From positions 124,001-188,000 of the forward strand of contig JAKJXP020000032.1 of NCBI GenBank assembly GCA_022225965.2: a stretch of 64,000 bases of DNA, in the 5' to 3' direction. The notes beneath the pieces are model-generated. The model was given only the letters and a program-made list of their open reading frames with translations, was not told the DNA's origin and made no database searches. The DNA comes from Diatrype stigma (Eukaryota; Ascomycota; Sordariomycetes; Xylariales; Diatrypaceae). The position numbers were made by a program, and so were the translations under genes. Below, piece after piece: positions 33,850 through 45,645 of the stretch (within the stretch, counting starts at the first letter, position 1; every line of letters starts with the position of its first letter).

Positions 33850-34509
33850 TTATCGCGTGCGGTTGAACCAGCCGCTTGCTCCCGCGACGGCCGTCGACTG
33901 GTCCATCACCCACTCGCCCATGCCCAGATACCGGTCAACCCATTTCGATACTTCGCTAGCCTTGTCGGGGGATATCCGGTCGGTGTTGACACTGAAATGA
34001 GGCCTCGTTCTGTTAGCCCTCGCCGTTACTAGCTCCCGTCATTTGACCCATGTTTTATCTGGTTTGCTCCCACGATGGAAACCCCCTTACGAAAAAGGTA
34101 CAGGGCAACTCACGTCAAGCCGGTCGACCGTCTCATTCCCGCAAGGATGGTTGAGACTGAAAAGCAAGTTAGTCAGTCAGCTGGCTAGCTCGTCTATCCC
34201 AAGTTGTTCGCGCGGAGGATGCGCGGCACGGCAGGGTCGGAACATACTGAGCACAGCATCGAAGGCGTAGTGGGTTAGGCGACCGATCTTTCCCCATAGG
34301 CCAAATGTCAGCAAGTTGAGGAACTGAGAACGAGTTCAGCGCCCGCACGCCCAATCATCAAGGTTGCACGAAACAAACAAAGCGAAAAAGACGGTGAGAA
34401 AGGCAAGAGGGAAAATGTGGCCCCAAGATCGTCCTTCGGCCCTCTGGGCGAGAGAGGAACGGCTTCAAGAGCGGGCGGCATAGCGGCAGGTAGAAAGAGC
34501 ACGCACCAT
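33850..34509 (-). CDS. COI1: DUF1748 mitochondrial membrane microprotein (yeast Coi1-like)
   Basis: The frame is only visible after splicing. Exons on the minus strand are 34507-34509, 34248-34323, 34114-34156 and 33850-33991, which sum to 264 bp (87 aa), all with GT-AG introns. The first coding exon is the ATG codon alone, directly followed by gtgcgt. The peptide has a hydrophobic start (MFLNLLTFGLWGKIGRLTHY), then AFDAVLISTILAGMRRSTGLT and VSKWVDRYLGMGEWVMDQS. The FDAVL...ILAG.RRSTGL core and the conserved WVDRYLGMGEWVMDQ block are hallmarks of fungal DUF1748 proteins. The S. cerevisiae member (YDR381C-A/Coi1) sits in mitochondrial membrane and interacts with respiratory complexes. Size and intron density fit. 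Exon 1 depends on the splice reading; an unspliced start elsewhere is not evident. Confidence 0.82.
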
Positions 34510-35569
34510 TTTGGCTAAGACTAGGGGTTCTCCTGCTGATGGATGATGGATAGTATTGCTTTAGGAAAGCGGAAGCGCCTTTTCGCGATGAAAGCTGTCG
34601 CTCGGATTGGAGAACGACGAGTTCGCTTCGTCGTTTCGTCTACAGGAAAGAAAAGCGCCGGCGTTCGATTCGTCGGTTCGGATTTCGTGTGTTTCGTTCG
34701 ACGAACCTGAAGTTTGGAGTTTGTTTTGCAGAAAGAGGCGAAGAGGCGGGATGGAGTTTCACGCAAGATCGACAAGTTTTGGGTTGCGGGTTATCTGCTC
34801 TAAGGTGCCTGGAGCCTGGGTGCTAAGTTGCTAACTAAAAGCTGGGCCGGGCTGGTGGTGGTTGCCAAGTGACACAGCAGCATGGACGGAACCACGGAGT
34901 CACGGACCCTCCCCCTGGGCTGTGGAGAAGCTTCGATTTCGCAAATGTCAGGCAGACGGGCAAAGAGGGGCACGAAGGGGCCCAGGGGGGCTTGGGACCC
35001 TTCTGAGGAGCGCTACTAGCCAGTGAGAGGGCAGCGCTGAATTGCGCTGCGCTGCTTTGCTTGCACGTGCACACGTGCAGCGGTCCCGGGCGGGCTAGTG
35101 GGTCCAGGGGATCACCTGCAATCCATTATCTGAGGCATGCAGGTGCTCGAGTTCAGGCCACCTTTTCTGCCAGCCCTACGCCAGCTGGCCGCTTGTCAAG
35201 AGCCTGCGCCCGCGCCAGCGCCCGCGCCCGCGCCCCAGCGCCCACCCAGGTGCGACGGACGGGAGCGGGGACGGAGGTGCCCGATCACATTCAGGGTCCC
35301 AATGCCCATCGACAGTCCTTAGTCATCTGGGGCTTAGTCATTTCATTGAGGTGGGGTTCCAAGGATCACCTTATCCTTCACCCTCATGACTATCTCTTAT
35401 CCTATAGCTTATCACTTATCTTTTATCGATCCCATTATCGGGTTTCCGTCGGATTTCCATCGGATTTCCATCTCAAGCCTCCCCGGCCCCGGAGCGCCCG
35501 ACCTTGTATACTGGAGGATAAGGAAGGTGTTTGGTGCTGCGTATCATGCTCGAGTATATGCCTGCATAT

Positions 35570-35603
35570 GGGGGCAAGGGGAAAGGGGAAAGGGGCATGG
35601 GGC
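35570..35603 (+). promoter_or_regulatory. Candidate G-quadruplex motif
   Basis: Five runs of at least four G separated by three-base loops (caa, aaa, aaa, cat). This meets the usual G4 pattern several times over. It is about 2 kb upstream of the pyruvate kinase start; a regulatory role is not shown. Confidence 0.5.
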
Positions 35604-36596
35604 ATGGCGGTATGTTGCTGTGTTCATATAGTGGTTCTGGGCTGACTTCCTTAGGTCCTTGGCTGGGGTTTTCCTGTTCTGTCTTTCCGGGAGCATGCAC
35701 TGGGCAAGTACCTTACTGGGCCACTGGCCAGCCTGCTGATAAACCCACCTGACGAGTCAGGGCAGAAGTGCTGCAGCATGGAGTGAATGGATGTGGTGAG
35801 CAGGAACAGGCCGAGAACTGACAGTCGATCAAAGTTCGCACCAAAGTTTCAACATCACTGCGTGCAGCGTTCGGTGGTCCAACATCAAACTCAACCCGGC
35901 GGTGTTGCGGTCGGTGGTGGGGTTGAGCTAATCGCAGCCCCACCATTGTTTCCCTATATCGCAGCTCTGCGAAACTTTGCCCCTCCAGAAATCCTCGAGC
36001 TCAATCGACCAGGTCCAATGGGATCAAAACGTTGAGGAAACGAACCCAAACGGAGCACCACCCCGGCCGCTGGGCTAAGATTCTGGGCTAAGATTGGTCG
36101 CCGCATCTAGACTGGAATCACTGGATGGCTGGCTGACTGGTTGCACTTGCAGGCTGGGCTGACTTGGCTAGCCGGGAGAGAGAAAGTACCTACTGAAAGT
36201 TCTTGCGTCGGCCTGTTTGGTTTGGCCTAGACTAGCCCGTTTTTTGCTTCTTCCCTTCCCTTGGCGGGGTTTGTTAGTGACCTTACGTTGTTGCCTCTTG
36301 TTTTGGCCTTAGGGACCCCGATTACACCATGGGATTACGAAGTGCATGACATTTCAGTGAGGAAGAAGGAGGGGCAAGACCTGCTAACTAGATCTGCGAA
36401 AGAAAAAAAACCATTCACCATCCACACTTGCAGGTCCCCTACATAATCGAGAACCCGTTTGTCTTGGATGGGATTCTGCTTTATTCTTCATTATCTCCCA
36501 ATTTCTTACAGAGGCCGATTCTTGCTTGTTGGCTTACATACGAAGTACGGATACGACTTCCCGATTTGCGATATTTAACCTGAGGTAGGTACTTCC

Positions 36597-36662
36597 CTTC
36601 CCATTGTCCCATTCCCCCATTCCATTCCATCCCATCCCATCCCCTCTTCCTCCCATCTTTCG
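36597..36662 (+). promoter_or_regulatory. CT-rich tract upstream of pyruvate kinase
   Basis: A nearly pure pyrimidine stretch with repeated ccatt/cccat units. Such CT boxes are common in promoters and leaders of highly expressed fungal glycolytic genes. It is ~920 bp upstream of the ATG, so a 5' UTR intron may lie in between (inference). Confidence 0.35.
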
Positions 36663-37582
36663 ACTAGGCCAACCCAACAGCCAAGCGCAATACCAACGGT
36701 CGTTCAGAAATTGGCGCAGACACCATTTCTTTCATGCGACTTGACTGACATCTGACATCTTCCAGCATCAAATCACATTGATACTCCCTATCCTGTCCTA
36801 TCCGAAGTCGAAATCTCCGAGTAAGTCATACTGCACGCTATTTGTATCTTGCCATTAGTGTTTACACAAGAATGTCTTATCCTCTCGGCGATGGTCTTCG
36901 AGTCTGCATACCGCTCGGATTCTACCAGCTCAGCTATGTGAGCGGTCAGTCTCGACGATGTAGGGGCTTGCTACACCGACGTGTTTTACATGTCTTGGTC
37001 TAGGTATAGGGGTCCTATATATAAGTATATCTATACGCCTATATATACCAATATACATCAGTGTGTATACAAGGATATATGTGTGCACATGTACCAGGTA
37101 GCCTACGAGACAACCGGCTGTGACTTCCGATTGGGGACCATGGGATGGGCGTCGACAACTGACAACGACATTGTCCGTGTCACCACTACCCGTGGACATA
37201 CCGCGCATGTCGCGCATGTATGAACGTCACACTCCCGTCCCATGCTGGTTTAATAATTCTGGGAGTACAAGTACATGGCGGTGCTCTTCCAATCAACTCT
37301 GAAAGTTCTCCCACGCGGTCTTGCATTGGCAAAAGACTCTCGAGCTAAAGAACAGCTGAACACTATCCAATAAATCCTTGAACGTTATCCTATCCTAAAA
37401 CGACCTATTTGACTTCCTCTATTCTAATTTTTCTTTTTTTCTTCATCCACCGAACCTAACCTTAAAGCTCTTACACGCTTTCTCCGGCTAACATACATAT
37501 CTGCTCTAGACGATCCTGGACCGTTCAATATAAAACCCCAGGCATATAAAAATAGACAGAACGGAACAGAACCGACTTCACA

Positions 37583-39342
37583 ATGTCTAGACATAACCGA
37601 TCTCGCTCCGTGGCTGCGAATGCCCTCGACCACATGTCTACCAACGGCAAGATCGAGTGGTTGGCCTCCCTCGATACTGAATACCACCCCGAGAGGAACC
37701 TACGCCGATCCTCCATCATCTGCACTATTGGCCCCAAGACGAACTCCGTCGAGGCCATCAACAAGCTGCGAACGGCTGGTTTGAACGTCGTCCGCATGAA
37801 CTTCTCCCATGGCTCATATGAGTACCACCAATCTGTCATCGACAATGCCCGGGCTGCCGAGAAGGCGCAGATAGGAAGACCTGTTGCCATCGCCCTTGAC
37901 ACCAAAGGTGCGTCTTAGACTCCGGCCCATGTTCGGCTTTTACTGTCCCCCTCTGCCCCTAGTCCCTTTTCCTGTACTCTTTATCGAGCTATGCTAACCT
38001 CGAAATGTTCGACAGGTCCCGAGATCAGAACCGGAAACACCGTCGGTGACCAAGACCTCGAGCTCAAGGCTGGTACCATTATGAACATCACCACAGATGA
38101 GAAATACGCTACATCTTGTGATACCTCAAACCTGTAAGGCTTGCCTTGATGATATAGATTGTCACAGGAAAATGTACAGATTGGGTAACTAACTTATCTC
38201 CTAGGTACGTCGACTACAAGAACATCACCAAGGTCATCTCCCCTGGAAGAATCATATACGTCGACGATGGTATCCAGGCCTTCAAGGTCGTTGAGATTGT
38301 TGATGAGCAGACTCTCAAGGTCGAGGCCCTCAACAACGGTTACATCAGCTCCAAGAAGGGTGTCAACCTTCCCAACACCGATGTCGACCTTCCTGCCCTG
38401 TCTGAGAAGGACAAGGCCGACCTCCGGTTTGGTGTCAAGAACAATGTCGACATGGTCTTTGCTTCATTCATCCGACGCGGCCAGGACATCAAAGATATCC
38501 GCGACGTTCTTGGTGAGGATGGCAAGCATATCCAGATTATTGCCAAGATCGAGAACCGACAAGGCTTGAACAACTTCAAGGAGATCCTCACTGAGACGGA
38601 CGGTGTCATGGTTGCCCGTGGTGACTTGGGCATCGAGATCCCGGCCGCCGAGGTGTTCGCCGCCCAGAAGAAGATGATTGCCATGTGCAACATCGCTGGC
38701 AAGCCTGTCATTTGTGCTACGCAGATGCTCGAGTCCATGATCAAGAACCCTCGGCCGACCCGTGCCGAGATCTCCGACGTCGGAAACGCTATCACCGATG
38801 GCGCCGACTGCGTCATGCTGTCGGGCGAGACAGCCAAGGGTGCGTACCCGTCCGAGGCGGTGAAAGAGATGCACGAGACGTGCCTGAAGGCCGAGAACTC
38901 CATCTCATACATCAGCCACTTCGAGGAGCTGTGCACGCTGGCGAAGCGGCCCGTGTCGGTGGTGGAGTCGGTGGCCATGGCGGCGGTGCGCAGCTCGCTG
39001 GACCTGAACGCGGGCGGCATCATCGTGCTCTCGACGTCGGGCGACTCGGCGCGTCTGCTTAGCAAGTACCGGCCCGTGTGCCCCATCTTCATGGTGTCGC
39101 GCAGCCCAACGGCGAGCCGCTACGGCCATCTGTACCGTGGTGTCTACCCCTTCCTGTTCCCCGAGGCCAAGCCCGACTTCGACAAGGTCAACTGGCAGGA
39201 GGACGTCGACCGCCGCATCCGCTGGGGCATCGAGAATGCCCTGAGCCTCAACGTTCTCAGCAAGGGCGACACCGTTGTCGTCGTCCAGGGCTGGAAGGGC
39301 GGCCAGGGCCACACCAACACCATCCGCATCGTCACCGCCTAA
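37583..39342 (+). CDS. pki1: Pyruvate kinase
   Basis: Three exons, 37583-37907, 38016-38133 and 38205-39342. They sum to 1581 bp (526 aa), the usual fungal length. It catalyses phosphoenolpyruvate + ADP to pyruvate + ATP, the last step of glycolysis, in the cytosol. Visible landmarks are [15 protein letters not shown] at the start of the barrel, [26 protein letters not shown] (split by intron 1), VDDG, the active-site [11 protein letters not shown] and [20 protein letters not shown], then [11 protein letters not shown] and [10 protein letters not shown]. The C-terminal allosteric domain ends [18 protein letters not shown]. The ATG follows a CA-rich leader (cttcaca). Codon use is strongly C-ending, as expected for an abundant enzyme. 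Nothing is missing. Confidence 0.99.
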
Positions 39343-40600
39343 AGCAATAAACCTCTTTTATATTTAGGAAGGTCTGACCGCTAAGCAGCTACGCAAGAGA
39401 ATGCTGGGTATCTGGGAAGTCTTATGCGATGGGATGGGTTGCACAACAACACACATGTCGTGTCGTGGGTGGTGCGATGATGCGATGATAATGCATGCGA
39501 ACTTTGGTACTGCTGCTGCTGATGCGTAATGATTGGGTGGGTAATTTTGTCCTGTCCCACGACAGAGGTGCGATGGAGGGTTCAGTCACGAAGCTAGAGC
39601 CTAGAAGAGAAAGAAAGTAATAAAGAAATGCGAATCAATATGAATAATTAGATCAAAATGCTGCGGTGACATGATGACCAGCCAGGCTATACCTACCTCA
39701 AGTCCGTTGAGGTCATGTTGCTGTCAGGATGATTCAAGGTTGTGTACTATGATATACATGTGCTATATATGTGCAAATCCTTATTCTATCCCTACCTAGG
39801 TACTTCAGCATAAGCAGATCAATTGTTCTATTATCTTTATTTTAAGTTCTTCGACTCTCACAGTATTGACATGACTAGCTGTCGCATATGGAAAGGAGTA
39901 GGTATAAGGGCCCCGCGCCAGACTCGACGTTTCCTTTCACACGGGCCTCAGACATGCCGCGTCGACGGGCACCATATCCATATCCATGTCCGTATAGTTT
40001 GGTGCGATGAAAATCGTGCTCGAAGCGAACTGTACATATCTTCCACCCTCCCAACCTTAACATCTCGGCATGTCCGGCGCTCTGGGTCCACATGTGTCGC
40101 TGTGACACGGGATACACGGCCGGTCCGGTGGCACGGGGAAAGTCCCCGATGTGGGATGCAATGTAAGTAAAGTAGGTAAGGTAGGTTCCCACTGCTCGGC
40201 TCCCGTACTGGCTGGGTTTCGTAGGCACCCGCCGACAAGCGAAGAAGAAAAGCAGCGCCTGTCAAGTGGCTCGTTGATCTTCGCCGCTTTATAGAACCAC
40301 CGGCCCATGCCGAGATCAAGTGGGGAAAGCGTCGGAGTGGCATTTTACCCCACCGAAAAAACCATCTGCCGATAGACGTGACGAGAATCCCCGTAGCTTA
40401 GTTACCGAAGTTGTGAGGATATACCTAGTAACCTATAGTGCCTACAAGTATCAATAGATTATAGTGTATTTAGGTAGGTATATTCCGGTCTCGATTTCCA
40501 CGTACGCAGGGGAGACTTCACGGCCTTGCTCCACGTCAGACGCATTATACATGAATACTTATCTCCTATTTCCCTTGTCTTAAAAGGAATTGCATTCAAC
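39343..40600. other. Intergenic region, no gene seen
   Basis: 3' region of pyruvate kinase and upstream region of the SDR gene. Open frames around 39823-40343 on both strands have no motif and are rejected. A ctacctaggtacttc motif occurs near 39791. Confidence 0.45.
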
Positions 40601-41728
40601 ATGGCAAACAACGAGCAAGATAACAATGCGCCCACCGGAACGAAGAGCGTGGTGGTCACCGGGGGCGCCAGCGGGCTCGGCTTAGCTATGACCCGGCACT
40701 TCGCATCCCAAGGCGACAGGGTGGTGATCCTGGACGTGAACGCAGAATCCGGCGTGGCGGCAGCAGCCGAGGTCTCATCAGCACATCCGCAGGCAACCGT
40801 GTCGTTCAAGAAATGCGACATCTCCTCGTGGGACAGCCAAGCGGCCGCTTTTAAGGCGGTATACCAGGAGGCCGGGAAGATCGACATCGTCATGGCCAAC
40901 GCCGGCATATCGGAGCAGGGCGCGTCCAGCTTGGCGGCGTGGGACGAGGGCGAGCCCTCGCAGCCGCGGTTGCGCACTCTGGATGTCAACTTGACGGGCA
41001 CCATCTACTGTGAGTTGTTGAATGATATTCCAATCAGTGTTCCAAGTGGCCCGGCAGTTAGATACCTAAGCCCTCATAAAACAACGCTATTCCACCTACA
41101 TCTAAATATGGAGCTTACGGGGAAATTTCTTGGTAACTTATTTACTAATTATAATCAGCCGTGAAACTAGCCATGCATTACATGCGGAAGAACACCCCGA
41201 ACGCCGCGCGGGCGGGGTCTCGGGGCTCCATCATATGCACGGCCTCGAACGCGGGACTCTACCCCTTCCCCACGGCACCGCTCTACGCCGCGTCCAAGTT
41301 CGGCATCGTCGGCCTAGTGAGGTCGCTGGCGAAACCGCTCGAGAAAGTCGGGATACAGATCAACGCCCTGGCACCGGCGGTGTTAGGTAGGTAATCACCT
41401 AGATGAATGCGCCAGGTAGCTAAGAAAAAGCAAATTTGGAGGGGGGTTGCTACTGTCCTGGGGCGGACGAGAAGGTAAAGGGCTAATCTTATGTTTCATT
41501 TTTGCAGAAACGAACATCGCTCCATCGAAAGAGCTTTTCGAGGGCATGGTGGTCACGCCCATCGCAACCCTCACTCGGGGTGTGGCGCAGTTCATCGAGA
41601 AGCCGAACCTCACGGGAGAGATCGCCGAGATCCACGGCGAGAACGTGACGCTCCGGCCGCCGCATGAGTTCGTGGACGAGGATAGCCGTGCTAACCTGGA
41701 TAACTTCTGGAAACACGGCTTTGCTTGA
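40601..41728 (+). CDS. Short-chain dehydrogenase/reductase (classical SDR)
   Basis: Three exons, 40601-41009, 41159-41386 and 41508-41728; 858 bp, 285 aa. Cofactor loop TGGASGLG (residues 20-27) with an acidic Asp at the end of strand 2 (VVILDVN), which favours NAD(H). NAG motif at 100-102. The catalytic residues are Ser166, Tyr179 and Lys183 (YAASK). The arrangement resembles 15-hydroxyprostaglandin dehydrogenase-like fungal SDRs, which oxidise secondary alcohols; the substrate is unknown. I chose the ATG at 40601 (context caacATGG) over an upstream in-frame Met at 40526, because the residues between look like a leader. The intron at 41010 is fairly long (149 bp). Confidence 0.93.
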
Positions 41729-43229
41729 GTGTGGCGATGGACGACGAGGTGTAATGTATATACTAAATGGGTTTGGCCAGAAGGGAGCAAGGAAGAAACC
41801 CTTGAAACGCGCATGGGGTTATTCGAGCGAAAGGTCCTGGTGGAAATTGAGCTGGTTGACCCAAGAATTACAATCTATAAGTTCTATCGAAGACCTTTGA
41901 ATAGCTTGGGAAAGAAAATATTCCTATAGGGCCCGAATCATCGGCGTCCCTGCTTCATAGTCCTAGTCATGCCCTCAATGTGATCTTTACCCCTTGCTTT
42001 ACCCCTTGGGTAAGGAAGGGTGGGGATGGCAGCATGCCACCTATAATCCTCAGGGGTTCGACCACTGCTTCGGACTCGTTAGCGGGTACTGGCCGTGCTC
42101 AAGGGTCACTGACTCGTACCTATGGCCATGTCTTGGGCCTCCCGTAGAAATCTGGGTGGATCCTGTTCCGCCTGTTCTTTCCCGGATAACCCTCCTCGTT
42201 CTGGCGTCTGCTGCCCAATCTAATCAACGCCCAGGTGGTCAAGGCCAAAAGGAATACACATGCCAAGTAAAAGCATATGAGAATAGCCACGACCTTTCGG
42301 CGCTCCATCTTGGGTTCAGTTCGGACGGACATCAGTGTAATATCCTGTTTGAGTCGATTATTCGTGTTTCTTCCGTGGCTGTGGCTGGTGGAGTGAAAGG
42401 ATATCTCGTATCGATGCGTGAGATTTGATAAAAGTGGAATTATGAGAAATTCAAGATGGACAGGGTAAGATTAGGAGTATGTGGCTTAGGGACTTCCAAG
42501 GGTCCTGGTATGATTCAAAATTAACTATTGGACGAGTAACAGGTTGGACTCAAATTCTACTAATGTAAATGAATTTGTTGATATGTACGAGTGGGTTACT
42601 TAGATCTGTTCACTCTGATGACAAGAAGTGAATTTTAAGAACGGCGGAGGCCGAGAAAGTCATATCTACAACATCGTTATATAGACATTGTGACCGGAGA
42701 TAGCTTCTCGTATTCATATCGAGTTTATTACTTGATTTGCAGTGAAGTAACACTACTGATTGAATGAACCAGAATGTCGAAAGACTTACTTTAAGATACT
42801 TTCTTAGACTGTATCACGTTATAGTATCGAAGTTTATATAAAGTGCAGGAATTAGACTGGTTTGGACGTTGGTTGTAAAGCTAAGGTACGGAAGCCAAAG
42901 CATCATAACGTATAGAACTATTGATATCAGACAATACTAAACCATACATGGGACCAAAATGTTTAGCAACTCTACTTACTTCGGGTAAGTAGTGATTGAA
43001 TACGTTAAAGTTCAGATTCTGCAGTATGAAGGATATAAATCGTCTTCGCGGTCAACGATCAAATGTTGACATCCCCTGCGAAATAAACCTCATACCTAGA
43101 TCCTGTCAAACGGCATATGATGGGTTATTGGCAACAACTGTCCAATCTGAGTATTTCACAGATCCCTCGTGAAAGTCGCTTCTCAGGGGGCTATACCACT
43201 CTAAGTACCCATTATATATCGCGATAGCA
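41729..43229. other. Intergenic region with one possible small ORF
   Basis: Apart from the small minus-strand ORF listed separately, nothing is supported. The part at 42430-43100 is AT-rich and free of long frames. Confidence 0.4.
42120..42332 (-). CDS. Possible 70-aa single-pass membrane protein
   Basis: The ATG frame encodes a short basic N-terminus (MSVRTEPKMERRK), a strong transmembrane helix (VVAILICFYLACVFLLALTT), and a hydrophilic basic tail ending KTWP. The positive-inside pattern on one side and the clean helix make it look real. The stop is directly followed by gtacga, so a spliced extension is possible. Family not recognised. Confidence 0.33.
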   Translation of the reverse strand: MSVRTEPKMERRKVVAILICFYLACVFLLALTTWALIRLGSRRQNEEGYPGKNRRNRIHPDFYGRPKTWP

Positions 43230-43862
43230 ATGGCGGACGAACAGAAGATACCTCGGGCAGACGAAGAAGGCTCCGAGCAGACGCCTGCTTTCGAACGAGA
43301 TCTCTGCCATATCGCCATAGAGGCACTTCGTCTGCTAGAAAACCCAGGACAGTTCTCACCCGCGCCTCCCGACTCAATAACTCAGGATCAGCAACACGTT
43401 ACATCCCAGTCCATCAGTAGCGACCACTATCACGCCACACTAAGCCCCACCGGAGAAGAAGTCAAGACACTTGAACCAACATTCACCCGGCCAGCAGAGA
43501 ACGGAATGCCGCGTCCCGGCATAAATTTGCCATCCGGACCGTCATTGGAAGAGAAGAATAGAGAACACAGCCTATCGCGATCATCTCATGGGACAGTTCA
43601 GAAACGCGCCCGTATCAGTTCCGAGCGTCCGAGAACGCAGAGAGAGATCTTTGGGTCTCTGCGAGATCCAAGACAGGAACCGATGCGCTCAACAAACTAT
43701 GCGACGAAGGCCCGCCATGGCCCGGCCAACGCGCACAAGCACAGGACGCGGGTTCAGATCTTGAGAGAAGAGGGCAGGGGAGATGGCAGTTCTATGTTGC
43801 GCCGTCCCCCATCGGGTGGTGAATCTGGTGATCTTGGAAAATTTCAGTGTAAAGATAATTAG
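43230..43862 (+). CDS. Hypothetical disordered protein (210 aa)
   Basis: Single-exon ORF with a plausible start (agcaATGG). A short helical segment near residues 23-40 (FERDLCHIAIEALRLLEN) is followed by a polar, Ser/Pro/Arg-rich chain with basic clusters (QKRARISSERPRTQRE, AHKHRTRVQ) that could be nuclear signals. No known domain. The length of the open frame and its non-repetitive composition argue for coding. Confidence 0.55.
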   Translation: MADEQKIPRADEEGSEQTPAFERDLCHIAIEALRLLENPGQFSPAPPDSITQDQQHVTSQSISSDHYHATLSPTGEEVKTLEPTFTRPAENGMPRPGINLPSGPSLEEKNREHSLSRSSHGTVQKRARISSERPRTQREIFGSLRDPRQEPMRSTNYATKARHGPANAHKHRTRVQILREEGRGDGSSMLRRPPSGGESGDLGKFQCKDN

Positions 43863-44508
43863 ATGGAAGATTCGGTAATTGCCGCAGGAGAACTTGGGTA
43901 GAGGGGATCTAAGACGTTTATCGGTATGGGGGTTTGAAGTGTTTTTAGGGGAAGAAAGCCTAAATTTTGCAGGATAGAGAAATCGTATATTAGCATTTTT
44001 CCGTAGAAGGGACGGTTTGGATGTACGGATCTTCGGTGATTCTGTTCAATGAATTATTGCTACCTCCAGGCGGTGAGCATCTGTGTCTATAGTGCGTCAG
44101 GACAGCATTGAGGTGTAAGACTTATAGGAAGTGATAAAAGGTAGTGGAAGGTTGTAGGACTTACTGGATAGTGGTTAAGCGCCCGCCCCCCTGTTTACAA
44201 CCCCCTTTGTATTTTAGGACTAGCGTGTATATATAGTATGTACACATATTTTGGCAGATCCCGCCAACGACGTATGCGGTTGGTTGGTGATAAGTAAGGG
44301 GTAGGATCGCATAACCTGTTGGCCACGACCTGATTACATAGATTTTTCGCGACTAGGAAATCTGGCTTTCTCTTTCCCGGCCCCATTCTACGCAATAAGT
44401 AGGTATAAGATGTACATCAAACAAAGCCTTCACCCCCTTATTGGAGTTCCGTGACATTTCTCCTTTGTGTAAACCGGCCAATATTTACCTATCAATCCGC
44501 ACAACACT
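43863..44508. other. Intergenic region, no gene seen
   Basis: AT-rich downstream and upstream sequence. The leader before 44509 contains a pyrimidine-rich stretch (ttcaccccctta). Confidence 0.4.
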
Positions 44509-45402
44509 ATGTCATCCGCCGCGGCAGCACCAGCAGCTGAAGCCAGGCCCCTTTCCTTCATGGAGAAACTTGACCCATTCGTCTCCATCTACCGGCCATC
44601 AGACGCTTCAAGCTCTAGCTCGAAAAGAAGCGTAGACAACCAGCCGCGACTCATCATCGTCGCCAGCTGGACTGACGCCAAGGATGTCCACATCGCCAAG
44701 TACTTGGTCAAATACCAGGCTCTTTATCCGGCTGCTCAGATCCTTCTTCTCAAGAGCACCATGAACCACATTGTCCGCCCATCGCTGATCGGCCCCTCCA
44801 TGAAACATGCCGCTTCCGTTGTTCGCGCGGCCTTCCAGACACCGGTACCGTCTTCTTCACCGCAGCTTCTCATCCACTTGTTCTCCAACGGCGGCTCCTC
44901 CAGCATCGCGAACCTATATGAACAATATGCTGCCATGGCCGGCCCCAATGACCACAAGCGCCTTCCGCCACACGTCACCGTCTTTGATTCGTGCCCAGGC
45001 GTCTGGAGCATCTCCCACGCCGTGACTTTTGTCAGTGTCGGCCTCTCATCCATCCAGCGGTTGATCGCTGCGCCTATCCTCTATGCCTGGGCCGCTGTGT
45101 GGTCTGGCTCGATGGCCCTGGGCCTTTTGCCCGACTCGCTGGGCGACTGGGGGAAGGCACATAATAATGACCCGGGTAATATGGCTGAGATGCGGCGGGT
45201 GTACATCTACAGCCCCAGCGATGCATTGATTGACTACAAAGCTGTCGAGGCACATGCGGCCGACGCTAAAACTAGGGGCTTCTCCGTTGCGTTGGAGAAG
45301 TATGAGGGTTCGGCGCACGTCGCACATCTGCGAAAGGATGAGAGTCGGTACTGGGAAATTGTTACGAGGATCATGGAAGGGTCTGAGGTGGTAGCCCAGT
45401 GA
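44509..45402 (+). CDS. DUF829 / TMEM53-like alpha-beta hydrolase-fold protein
   Basis: Intronless, 297 aa. Recognised by the family pattern: an N-terminal strand (RLIIVASWTDAKDVHIAKYLVKYQALYP, in which W54 replaces the usual G-W start), LIHLFSNGGSSS as nucleophile-elbow-like loop (residues 121-132, Ser126), VTVFDSCPG (Asp160), hydrophobic helices (SSIQRLIAAPILYAWAAVW) and a C-terminal YSPSDALIDYKAVEAHA...GSAHVAHLRKD with the conserved His. Human TMEM53 is an outer nuclear membrane protein; fungal members are uncharacterised, and a hydrolase activity is only inferred from the fold. The ATG at 44509 has context cactATGTC. Confidence 0.92.
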   Translation: MSSAAAAPAAEARPLSFMEKLDPFVSIYRPSDASSSSSKRSVDNQPRLIIVASWTDAKDVHIAKYLVKYQALYPAAQILLLKSTMNHIVRPSLIGPSMKHAASVVRAAFQTPVPSSSPQLLIHLFSNGGSSSIANLYEQYAAMAGPNDHKRLPPHVTVFDSCPGVWSISHAVTFVSVGLSSIQRLIAAPILYAWAAVWSGSMALGLLPDSLGDWGKAHNNDPGNMAEMRRVYIYSPSDALIDYKAVEAHAADAKTRGFSVALEKYEGSAHVAHLRKDESRYWEIVTRIMEGSEVVAQ

Positions 45403-45645
45403 TAAAGAGACGCTGGGTTTCGCATGGTCTTGATATATAACAGTGGTAAACAAACATAATACTTGCGTCTCCCAGAAGTCTTATTTGAAAGGACTCGTTT
45501 GGATGGACTAGATATGACCCAGAGGAAGGGAATCGGCAGAAAACTTCATTGCAAGTCTGGATATCATACTCAATGTGCGTAGACTAAAGCAAACCCCCCA
45601 CCCACTCGCCCTCCAGTCTTTACCATCTTCTTTCTCGGCTCAAGT

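Larger units (their letters stand above)
34510..37582. other. 3-kb region between divergent genes (Coi1-like / pyruvate kinase)
   Basis: No gene could be supported. It contains a GC-rich cgcccg hexamer tract (~35204-35245), a G-quadruplex-type motif (35570-35603), small direct repeats (catcggatttc, ~35446-35475), AT-rich tatata stretches (~37010-37080) and a long pyrimidine-rich tract before pyruvate kinase. Frames such as plus 35061-35645 lack coding features and run through low-complexity DNA. Confidence 0.45.

Noticed and set aside
35061..35645. 194-aa plus-strand ORF upstream of pyruvate kinase
   Set aside because: Runs through GC hexamer and G-rich low-complexity DNA; no motif, weak start, no splice pattern.
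38340..39092. 250-aa minus-strand ORF within pyruvate kinase
   Set aside because: Antisense shadow caused by strongly biased codon use in the kinase gene.
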